Source: Patescibacteria group bacterium
GTDB lineage: Bacteria; Patescibacteriota; Patescibacteriia; UBA1558; GWA2-36-10
Direction of reading: 5' to 3'
NCBI GenBank assembly: GCA_030917205.1
Contig: JAUPVE010000038.1
Coordinates: 1-6,756 of the forward strand
DNA: 6,756 nucleotides
Shown piece after piece: positions 1 to 6,234 of this stretch. Made by a program: the position numbers and the translations under genes. Below the pieces are notes generated by a model that searched no databases, was not told the DNA's origin, and saw only the letters and a program-made list of their open reading frames with translations. Every line of letters begins with the position of its first letter. Positions within the stretch are counted from its first letter, which is position 1.

Positions 1-774
1 ATTACGACTATTGAAGTTTTCCAAAAACCAAGTTCTTTCTAGGAGCATTAGTGGTATTTTACCAATTATTTTTTCATAAAAATTGGTTAAGTTATAATAT
101 TGTAGTTTTAGATTTATATTTTCAAATAAATAACGAGCTACTTCTGTAGCATATTTGGGATTATTGACTACGACCACAGTTTGAATTTTATGTTTTAAAA
201 ATTCACTTTTTAGGTCTATTAGATTTTTACTGATAGGGATAATCTGAAATTTTTCGGGGATGCTGGCAAAATCTGGGTTGACTATCAGCTTCAATTGGTA
301 GCCTAGTTGTGGTTTATTGATAATTTCTTCCGCTAGAGCTAACGACTCGTCATTTAGCCCTATCAAGGCTAGATTGTTGCCTAGTGAGCGACTAGAAATC
401 AAGGTGTAAAATGATTTTCGCCAGACAAAAAATAGCACAGTAAATATGCCAATCAAGATTAGTAGGATGGTCTGAGGGCGCATCTGCCCAAAATTGTCAG
501 AAAAAATATAGAAAAATACTACAGCCAAGGCACTGTTGATAGTGATATTTTGCAAAATATTGGCATAAAAGCTAAAATCAGTACGGACTTTCTTGAATTC
601 ATATAAACCATTGATATAGAAGATGACTAGCCAAAGAGCAAAGATAATGCTAAAAGGTAGTAAATGTCTATTCCAGAGATTTTGGTCTAGGTAGCCGTAG
701 CGTAGCCAGAGTGTGAGGGCTAAACTGAGGTAGAGGATGATAATATCGCCAAGTAGTAAAAGTCCCTTTTTCAT
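1..774 (-). CDS. Polyprenyl glycosylphosphotransferase (WbaP/WcaJ-like), N-terminal part, cut by left edge
   Basis: Reading the minus strand from the ATG at 774-772 gives 258 open codons running off position 1. The family transfers a sugar-1-phosphate to undecaprenyl phosphate in the membrane, the first step of exopolysaccharide, O-antigen or glycoprotein glycan synthesis. Visible features are four hydrophobic segments (about residues 4-24, 38-56, 73-93 and 101-119), then a Rossmann-like CoA_binding_3-type region (about 134-215, starting NNLALIGLND), then the linker KIIGKIPLMLLERTWFLENF (235-254) that in this family precedes the catalytic bac_transf domain. That domain is outside the window, so sugar specificity cannot be judged. 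The start is the first ATG after an in-frame stop at 798-796; no Shine-Dalgarno sequence precedes it. A strong promoter lies upstream and the glycan ligase gene is divergent. Assignment rests on domain order and hydropathy. Confidence 0.85.
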   Translation of the reverse strand, partial: MKKGLLLLGDIIILYLSLALTLWLRYGYLDQNLWNRHLLPFSIIFALWLVIFYINGLYEFKKVRTDFSFYANILQNITINSALAVVFFYIFSDNFGQMRPQTILLILIGIFTVLFFVWRKSFYTLISSRSLGNNLALIGLNDESLALAEEIINKPQLGYQLKLIVNPDFASIPEKFQIIPISKNLIDLKSEFLKHKIQTVVVVNNPKYATEVARYLFENINLKLQYYNLTNFYEKIIGKIPLMLLERTWFLENFNSRN

Positions 775-778
775 AAAT

Positions 779-807
779 TTGTGTTTATAATTAATTTATA
801 TTATAAT
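779..807 (+). promoter_or_regulatory. Probable promoter for the O-antigen-ligase-family gene
   Basis: On the plus strand TTGTGT (779-784) and a perfect TATAAT (802-807) are 17 bases apart. The -35 matches consensus in only three of six positions, so this is weaker than the opposing promoter. Transcription would start near 814, about 35 nt before the ATG at 849. The -10 box shares bases 802-805 with the -10 box of the divergent promoter. Confidence 0.55.
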
Positions 808-839
808 AATAAATACCTATTTTTGTCAAATTTATATTA
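793..839. repeat. 11-bp direct repeat in the divergent promoter region
   Basis: AATTTATATTA occurs at 793-803 and again at 829-839, a 36-bp period. One copy overlaps both -10 boxes; the other overlaps the edge of the minus-strand -35 and lies just upstream of the ATG at 849. It could be a pair of operator half-sites or simply low-complexity AT sequence. Confidence 0.4.
800..829 (-). promoter_or_regulatory. Consensus sigma-70 promoter for the glycosylphosphotransferase
   Basis: On the minus strand a perfect TTGACA (829-824) and a perfect TATAAT (805-800) are separated by 18 bases. Transcription would start near 793, leaving a leader of about 20 nt before the ATG at 774. Both hexamers match the consensus fully, which is unlikely by chance even in AT-rich DNA. 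Confidence 0.8.
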
Positions 840-848
840 AATTCAAAT

Positions 849-3014
849 ATGTCAAAATTATCTAGTTATTTTTCAGGAAAAGATGCTAAGTGGAAGTTTA
901 TAATCAAGTTGGGCTTAGCACTTGTTTTATTTGCTCCCTTAGTTATTTATAATGATAGCTATTTTCCTTTTGTTTTTCCGCGTAACATGTTTTTCCGTTT
1001 GATTATTGATATTATTTTCCCTTTGTATTTATGGTTAGTAGTCAAAAATACCTATCAGTGGCCCAAGTTTAATAAGGGCTTGGTATTTTTTGTTTTATTT
1101 ATTTTGGTATTAACTATTTCTAGTATTTTTGGTGGTCATTTTCTGCTAAGTTTTTGGAGTACTTTTGAGAGGATGGATGGTCTAGCCAATTGGTATCATA
1201 TTTTGATGTATGTCATAGTTTTGTTTGGGGTCAACAAAAATGAAAAAGACTGGCACTTTTTATTTAAAACTTCATTGTTGGCAGGAGTTATAGTGGCCCT
1301 ATATGCCCTAGGTCAGGCCTTGGGCTGGAGCTTTGTCATGAGCTCAGCTGGCGGTCAACGCTTGGCTAGTACCCTAGGTAATGCTGCGTATGTTGGTTCG
1401 TACTTATTCTTGAATATAGTAATTGCCAGCTATCTATTGATAAAAAAAATTCAGCAGAAAGATTTTTATTCGGCTGGTGTAATTTATTATACCTTGAGTA
1501 TTATACTATTTATAGCTATTTTGTTAGCTACAGAGACTAGAGGAGCCTTCTTGGCATTGCTAGTTTTCATTTTAGTCATGATTTTGGCCTTTTTGTATTA
1601 CGAAAGGCATAAAAGAAATACTTTATATTATATTATAGTTGGCCTATTGATTGCTGGTATTATTTTTGTAGTCTCTATTTTTGTGCAAAAAAATAGTGAT
1701 TGGGTCAGATCAGTGCCAATCTTTTCACGTTTAGCCAATATATCGTTGACTGATACTAGTACTCAGTCTCGTCTGATGATTTGGAAAAATAGCGTTGCTT
1801 ATGCTTTTAAAGAAAAACCATTATTAGGCTGGGGTGAAGAAAATTTTTCTGATGCTTTTAATAAATATTTCCCATCCGCTATTTTTGTCACCATGGGTTC
1901 AGAAATTTGGTTTGATAGACCACACAATATTTTAGTCCAGCATTTGGTCCAGGGCGGTTTACTTGGTTTTGGTTTTTATGTAGCTATTTTTATTTATTTA
2001 TTAATAGTCTTAGGTCGCTTGATCAAAAAAGAAAAAATCTGGGCAGTACCTGTGCTATGGTCAGCTTTTTTGCTGGGTTTTTTAGTTCAAGATTTTTTTA
2101 TTTTTGATAATCTCAATGTCAATGTAGTTTTTTATCTACTACTCGCATATTTATTTTCTTTGGCGGTGAATCAGGAAGATACAAAATCTAGATTTGTAGA
2201 GCGGTTCGCTGTCTGGCAAAGTAAATTGTATAATAAGAAAATTAATTTAAATATCAGGGCCGTATTTTTAATTTTATTATCTATAGCTTTGGTTTATTTT
2301 ATGGTCTGGAAACCTTGGCGTAGCAACACTGTTTTTGTGAAAACATTCTTTTATGCTCCGCAAGCCAAGACGGCTGAAGATTTTGCCAAAGTAAAGAGTG
2401 ATTGGCTGAGGGCCTACTATATGGTGCCATTGGGCGATAAGGAGAAGATAGCAGCCTTAAATGATCTTTTGGGCTTGGTCATTGGTAATCCCTATGCCAC
2501 TGATGATATTAGGTTTGAGTTTATAAATTTGACTGGACAGTATTTAGAATCAAATTATGCCAAGAATCCGATGGATATTCGCTCTGGTATGTTTTTGTCC
2601 AATTTTTATCAATTTGTAGGTACTTTTGACGCTTCTTTTATTGACCAGGATATTGCTCTCCTGGAAAAAATGGCCAAGCTAGCGCCTTGGAGACTAGAAG
2701 TCAAATTTGCTCTACAAAAAGATTATCAACGAAAGGGAGATCTGCAAAAAGCCAAGGAACAAGTTTTATTAGCCAGAGACCTAGCGCCAAATTCTCGAGA
2801 TGTCTATTGGAAGTTAGCCGAGTTTTATTGGATAGCCCAGGATTATCAAGAGTTTGAGTTAGCCGTGGATAAGGTTCGCACTTGGAATCGTACTCGTGGC
2901 ATTGGAAATTTTGATCAGGCGCAGACTGCTGATTTGAATAATTATCTACAGCAAGCCAAGGCAAATAAACAAAAAGAATTGGTGACAATGTTAGAATCTT
3001 TTTTGCAACCTTAA
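849..3014 (+). CDS. O-antigen ligase/polymerase family membrane protein with C-terminal TPR region
   Basis: This 721-residue protein has about a dozen membrane helices (residues 17-441, plus one at about 469-487), then a soluble C-terminal part (488-721) presumably outside the membrane. Wzy_C/WaaL-family hallmarks are ATETRGAFLALL (227-238, Arg231), the large loop with SRLMIWKNS (307-315), KPLLGWGEENF (323-333) and FDRPHN (355-360; His359 coded at 1923-1925). Conserved Arg and His residues in these places are important for transfer in the family, which joins or polymerises lipid-linked glycans. Residues about 601-680 look like TPR helices (LAPWRLEVKFALQ, LAPNSRDVYWKLAEFYW). Family members include LPS ligases, Wzy polymerases and PglL-type protein O-glycosyltransferases; the sequence cannot tell them apart, and 'O-antigen' should not be taken literally. 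ATG 849 is the first possible start after an in-frame stop at 810-812. It is divergent from a glycan-initiating transferase and followed by a terminator. Confidence 0.85.
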   Translation: MSKLSSYFSGKDAKWKFIIKLGLALVLFAPLVIYNDSYFPFVFPRNMFFRLIIDIIFPLYLWLVVKNTYQWPKFNKGLVFFVLFILVLTISSIFGGHFLLSFWSTFERMDGLANWYHILMYVIVLFGVNKNEKDWHFLFKTSLLAGVIVALYALGQALGWSFVMSSAGGQRLASTLGNAAYVGSYLFLNIVIASYLLIKKIQQKDFYSAGVIYYTLSIILFIAILLATETRGAFLALLVFILVMILAFLYYERHKRNTLYYIIVGLLIAGIIFVVSIFVQKNSDWVRSVPIFSRLANISLTDTSTQSRLMIWKNSVAYAFKEKPLLGWGEENFSDAFNKYFPSAIFVTMGSEIWFDRPHNILVQHLVQGGLLGFGFYVAIFIYLLIVLGRLIKKEKIWAVPVLWSAFLLGFLVQDFFIFDNLNVNVVFYLLLAYLFSLAVNQEDTKSRFVERFAVWQSKLYNKKINLNIRAVFLILLSIALVYFMVWKPWRSNTVFVKTFFYAPQAKTAEDFAKVKSDWLRAYYMVPLGDKEKIAALNDLLGLVIGNPYATDDIRFEFINLTGQYLESNYAKNPMDIRSGMFLSNFYQFVGTFDASFIDQDIALLEKMAKLAPWRLEVKFALQKDYQRKGDLQKAKEQVLLARDLAPNSRDVYWKLAEFYWIAQDYQEFELAVDKVRTWNRTRGIGNFDQAQTADLNNYLQQAKANKQKELVTMLESFLQP

Positions 3015-3036
3015 GTATTTTTTGATTATAAATTCC

Positions 3037-3072
3037 GGAGCGCCTTATGCACATTGGGCGCTCTTTGTTTTT
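3037..3072 (+). terminator. Rho-independent terminator after the glycan ligase gene
   Basis: GAGCGCC (3038-3044) pairs perfectly with GGCGCTC (3057-3063) across a 12-nt loop, with an optional G-U pair (3037/3064). TTTGTTTTT follows directly at 3064-3072. The GC-rich stem stands out in AT-rich DNA and lies 23 nt after the stop codon. There is no T-run on the other strand, so it acts in the plus direction only. Confidence 0.88.
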
Positions 3073-3092
3073 AGGTCAGAATATGTTATAAT
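3065..3092 (+). promoter_or_regulatory. Extended -10 promoter of the chemosensory operon
   Basis: TATAAT at 3087-3092 is preceded by TG at 3084-3085, giving the extended -10 form TGTTATAAT. A partial -35, TTGTTT (3065-3070), lies 16 bases upstream within the T-tract of the preceding terminator. Transcription would start near 3099, about 29 nt before the GTG at 3128. The extended -10 probably compensates for the poor -35. No other good promoter was noticed between here and 6651, so the downstream genes are probably co-transcribed. Confidence 0.75.
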
Positions 3093-3095
3093 TTT

Positions 3096-3127
3096 AAAAG
3101 TAAAAAGGGAAAAGAAAAATAAAAAAA
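3096..3127 (+). promoter_or_regulatory. Purine-rich untranslated leader of the receptor gene
   Basis: The 32 bases before GTG 3128 are A or G except for T at 3101 and 3120, so the leader should be unstructured. AAGGGA (3105-3110) is the only Shine-Dalgarno-like element seen upstream of any start here, but it is 17 nt from the GTG. It is 8 nt from an in-frame ATA at 3119. Whether the A-rich leader itself or AAGGGA recruits ribosomes is unclear. Confidence 0.45.
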
Positions 3128-4270
3128 GTGAAGCTTGTAGAAACAAAAATTTATTTGAAATTTATTCTTTGGTTTTTGGCGGTAGCTCTTTTGCCGCTGG
3201 TTGTTTTGTTGGGCTCCTTTGCTGTTTCTGATCAATATCGTAGTTTTTTCCAGATGGGTATGCTACCAGCCAATATCATGATTGGTATTTTTGTTTCCTT
3301 GGCTTTGGTTTTGGGGCTTTCGCTACTGGCTACACGCAGTTTGAGTAAAAATATCACCGCCCCAGTACAAGCTTCGGTCAATGAGCTGAGTAAGGTGGTG
3401 AATTTATTGCTCAATTCTATTCAAGGTTTATCAGACATCAGTCAGACCAATAATCAAATATCACAATTTTTGACTTCCTCATCACAACAACAACAAAATG
3501 GCTTGAAGGCTGGTAGTCAGGCTTTATCTAAGATGGTTCGTTCTTTGGTAGAGATTACTCACAAAACTGGAGCCGCCAATAGTAGTGTGGATAAGGCTAA
3601 TAAATTAGCCGAAGAGGGTAAGGCACAATCTGAAAACGCCCTAGCATCTCTAGCGGCTGTCAAAAATCTTTTGACTGATACACAGAAATTGAGCCAAGCT
3701 CTTGATCAATATGCTCAACAAGTCGCAGAAATTGCCAAAAGAGTTGAAGTGGTCGCTGAGACTACCAAATTCTTTAGCTTGAATATGTCTATAGAGGCCA
3801 AAAAAGCTTCCTACAGTGAGGAGTTTAACGGCTTAGTGACGCAGATCAGGGATCTGAATAATATCAGTGAACAGGCCGCTAGTAGTATACAGTCTCTAGC
3901 CAAAGATATGAGTCGCCAGATTGATCAGTCCAAGCAATCAGCTGTCTACGAGTGGCAAGAAACAAACAAGAGCATCAATGTGGTCACTCAAACTTTGAGT
4001 TTTTTGACGAAAATTATTAGTAATATCGATAGTATTGCTCATGATATCCAGGTTATTAACAAAGAAACAACCAAAACCTACGAGGATGCTGATCAGGTGA
4101 ATAAAGTGATTTCCAATATTTCTCAACAATCAAAACTTTTGGTCAAACAGACTGATGATATTACCAAGGTTATTGGTGAACAATTGGTAGTCACGCGGTC
4201 TTTGAACAAATCATCAGTCGCCCTGAATAAAGTGACGGATACTTTGAGTGATTTAGTAGGCAAAAATTAA
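3128..4270 (+). CDS. Divergent chemoreceptor (MCP-like) without a sensory domain
   Basis: The 380-residue protein has a helix at about residues 8-32, a short loop of about 16 residues, a second helix at 49-69, then a long heptad-like helical hairpin to the C-terminus. RSLSKNITAPVQ (70-81) resembles the start of a HAMP domain, but the rest of HAMP is not clear. The hairpin tip is recognisable though degenerate: FFSLNMSIEAKKAS (215-228) matches the canonical ALNAA-EAARAG segment, and QIRDL (239-243) matches EVRNL. Asn219, Glu223 and Arg241 are kept; the Gly-Arg-Gly turn is lost. Such receptors form arrays that control CheA through CheW, both encoded directly downstream. There is no periplasmic or PAS domain and no C-terminal CheR-docking pentapeptide (it ends DLVGKN). 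GTG is used because the next in-frame stop upstream is at 3101 and no ATG or TTG lies between. Alternatively it could be a structural coiled-coil protein, but the operon makes a PilJ-like receptor much more likely. Confidence 0.82.
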   Translation: MKLVETKIYLKFILWFLAVALLPLVVLLGSFAVSDQYRSFFQMGMLPANIMIGIFVSLALVLGLSLLATRSLSKNITAPVQASVNELSKVVNLLLNSIQGLSDISQTNNQISQFLTSSSQQQQNGLKAGSQALSKMVRSLVEITHKTGAANSSVDKANKLAEEGKAQSENALASLAAVKNLLTDTQKLSQALDQYAQQVAEIAKRVEVVAETTKFFSLNMSIEAKKASYSEEFNGLVTQIRDLNNISEQAASSIQSLAKDMSRQIDQSKQSAVYEWQETNKSINVVTQTLSFLTKIISNIDSIAHDIQVINKETTKTYEDADQVNKVISNISQQSKLLVKQTDDITKVIGEQLVVTRSLNKSSVALNKVTDTLSDLVGKN

Positions 4271-4272
4271 TT

Positions 4273-4689
4273 ATGTCTTCCAAGAATCAACAATTTATTA
4301 CTTTCAAGCTTAGTGACCGATTATTGGCTATGCCTTTGAATAAAGATAGTCAATTTTTTAGTTGTGAACATTTGCTGGCACTGCCAATCAATAATAAATA
4401 TATTGCCGGAGTTTCCTATCTCAATGGCCAATTGGTCACTATTTTGCGGACGGATAAATTTTTTGGACTAAACTGGAAAATGCCTAGCCATCCTCAGTGT
4501 TTGCTTTTTAGCTATCAAGGAGATTTTTATGGTTTAGCAGTTGATCAGGGTATTGATACCGTGACTGTACCACAAGTTTATCTTGAAAAAACTAAAAATA
4601 TTTTCAATAAATATATTAAAATTAATAAGCAAAAAGTTTTCATTTTAGAAGCTGAGCAGATATTTACTGAACTAAAAATTTATGTTTAG
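4273..4689 (+). CDS. CheW-like coupling protein
   Basis: This cytoplasmic adaptor of 138 residues is close to the usual CheW size and consists of one CheW fold. It should bridge the receptor tips and the P5 domain of CheA. Supporting motifs are QFITFKLSDRLLAMPL (7-22), IAGVSYLNGQLVTIL (44-58) and the second-half signature GDFYGLAVDQGID (83-95), ending with FILEAEQIF (123-131). The canonical NLRG motif reads YLNG here, so the Arg important for receptor binding in E. coli CheW (R62) is Asn51 (codon 4423-4425). The gene starts 2 nt after the receptor stop codon (TAATTATG, 4268-4275), without a usable Shine-Dalgarno sequence, and its last 8 bases overlap the kinase gene. Translation is therefore probably coupled on both sides. 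A PilI-like role is inferred from context. Confidence 0.88.
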   Translation: MSSKNQQFITFKLSDRLLAMPLNKDSQFFSCEHLLALPINNKYIAGVSYLNGQLVTILRTDKFFGLNWKMPSHPQCLLFSYQGDFYGLAVDQGIDTVTVPQVYLEKTKNIFNKYIKINKQKVFILEAEQIFTELKIYV

Positions 4690-6232
4690 TGAGAAGTATA
4701 AGGATTTGTATTTATCTACCACCCAAGAACAGCTCAAAAGTATCGCTGATGTTTTGCTTTTATTAGAACGTAATCCAAAAAATCCAGAATACTTGCAGAC
4801 TCTTTTTATCAGCTTGCACTCCATGAAGGGCTCGGCCGCGACTATGGGCTACAAGGATACTATAGTTTATCTGCATCAGATTGAGTCACTGGTCCAAGCC
4901 ATGATCAATGGTACTTTGCTGATTGATAAGAATACCTTAGATCTTATTTTTCGCTCTTTGGATACCCTGCATGCTAATTTGCAGTATATCAGCCAACATA
5001 GTCAGGAGTTGGATTTCAAGCAAGCCATTGCTGATTTAGAAAAAATACTGAAATCACCAGTCAAAATAAAAAAATCCGATAAATTGTCAGCTCAACACGA
5101 TCAGACCGCTCTAGTGGCTCCTTATGAAAGCACGGAGATGATTGTGCCAGCCAAAGATTTGGATAAAATACAAAATCTGCTGGATGATTTATTGGTCAAT
5201 ATTATGAGCATCAAAGGCGTGGCCATCAAGAGTGCTCAGAGTCAGATTTTATCAAAGGTAGTGACAGCTGATACCTTGGCTAATAATTTGCGTCGCGAGC
5301 TAGAGAGAATGCGTATTCTACCTCTGGAGCAAGTTTTTTCTAATTTGCCATATTTGGTCCGCTCCATTGCTCGTGATGAGCATAAAAATGTCGAGCTCTT
5401 GATTGAGCACAATGATATATCACTTGATAAATCTATCTTAGATGAATTGTTAGAAATCATCGTCCAGTTGATAAAAAATTCAGTAGTCCATGGTATCAAA
5501 TCTAGTCAAAAAAATGGCCAAATAAATTTGCACGCCAGCCTAGAGTCTGATGAGCTAGTGGTGACGGTCAGCGACAATGGTCGTGGTATTGATTGGTCAA
5601 AAGTTTTGGCACTGGCGGTCAACAAGAAAGTAATCAGCGTGGAAGCCAGTCGCAAGTTAAAATTAGTGGATATACCTAGCCTTTTATTTCATCCAGGGAT
5701 GTCTAGCAAAAAAAATATGGATATCCATGGTGGTAGAGGTGTAGGCCTGAGTGTGGTCAAAGATCGTATCAAAAAACTCAATGGTCAGGTGGAAATTGCT
5801 AGTACTCTGAACAAAGGCACGAAGTTCACTTTGCATCTACCTTTACCGCTATCTATTTTTCGTAGTATTGCTTGGCAAGTTGGTGATTGGTCCTTGGCTG
5901 TGCCGATGGCCTATGTGGACAGAGTGGTCAAATTGCCAGAGATTAAAGATTTTAGCAATGATAAATATTTTGTCTATAACAAAAAAAGAATTAAGTTATT
6001 AAATTTACACACTATTTTACCGTTAGAGATCAAGGCGCCAGCTAAATATATTTTATTTTTAAATATTCAAAAAAATATTTTTGCTTTACCGATAGCTAGC
6101 TCCATCAAAGAAAGTGAATTGGTGATGAAAAAAAATCCTAGTGTCATGAGACTCTTACCAAAGTTTAAAGGCTTAGCAATTTCTTCGTCTGGTAGAGTGA
6201 ATTTGATTTTAGACATCAATAATTTATTATAA
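4682..6232 (+). CDS. cheA: CheA-type chemotaxis histidine kinase, compact, lacking the P2 domain
   Basis: The 516-residue kinase autophosphorylates and passes phosphate to a receiver, here most likely the next gene. Domains in order: Hpt/P1 (about 1-122) with SLHSMKGSA and phospho-acceptor His46 (codon 4817-4819); a linker of about 30 residues (123-152) where P2 would usually be; P3 dimerisation helices (about 153-217, including RRELERMRILPLEQVF, 204-219); P4 ATPase with N-box LIKNSVVHGIK (263-273, Asn266), G1 SDNGRGID (297-304), F-box LLFHPGMSS (334-342) and G2 GGRGVGLSVVKDR (350-362); and a CheW-like P5 (about 390-516) ending GRVNLILDINNLL. All catalytic motifs are present, so it should be active. 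The usual Asp in the N-box (DHGIE) is Val269 and the Glu is Lys273. ATG 4682 overlaps the CheW gene by 8 bp. Unlike Pseudomonas ChpA it has one Hpt and no fused receiver. Confidence 0.95.
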   Translation: MFSEKYKDLYLSTTQEQLKSIADVLLLLERNPKNPEYLQTLFISLHSMKGSAATMGYKDTIVYLHQIESLVQAMINGTLLIDKNTLDLIFRSLDTLHANLQYISQHSQELDFKQAIADLEKILKSPVKIKKSDKLSAQHDQTALVAPYESTEMIVPAKDLDKIQNLLDDLLVNIMSIKGVAIKSAQSQILSKVVTADTLANNLRRELERMRILPLEQVFSNLPYLVRSIARDEHKNVELLIEHNDISLDKSILDELLEIIVQLIKNSVVHGIKSSQKNGQINLHASLESDELVVTVSDNGRGIDWSKVLALAVNKKVISVEASRKLKLVDIPSLLFHPGMSSKKNMDIHGGRGVGLSVVKDRIKKLNGQVEIASTLNKGTKFTLHLPLPLSIFRSIAWQVGDWSLAVPMAYVDRVVKLPEIKDFSNDKYFVYNKKRIKLLNLHTILPLEIKAPAKYILFLNIQKNIFALPIASSIKESELVMKKNPSVMRLLPKFKGLAISSSGRVNLILDINNLL

Positions 6233-6234
6233 AT

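Noticed and set aside
775..848. Riboswitch or small RNA in the divergent gap
   Set aside because: The 74 bp are almost entirely promoter elements and AT-rich sequence with no stable stem; the leaders are only about 20 and 35 nt.
849..3014. Calling the ligase waaL
   Set aside because: WaaL, Wzy and PglL share the same motifs and no LPS core genes are visible, so a specific symbol is not justified.
2701..3054. 117-codon open frame on the minus strand
   Set aside because: It lies antisense to the TPR region of the ligase gene and runs through the terminator; the product shows no recognisable domain and has no promoter.
3022..3231. 69-codon open frame on the plus strand
   Set aside because: It crosses the terminator and promoter and then overlaps the receptor gene in another frame, with no recognisable domain.
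3232..3414. Short minus-strand frame, and similar ones at 3938-4129, 5242-5499 and 6288-6488
   Set aside because: All lie wholly inside well-supported genes on the opposite strand and encode no recognisable sequence.
3485..3496. (CAA)4 as a phase-variable microsatellite
   Set aside because: Four trinucleotide units are too few to slip readily, and gain or loss would keep the reading frame.
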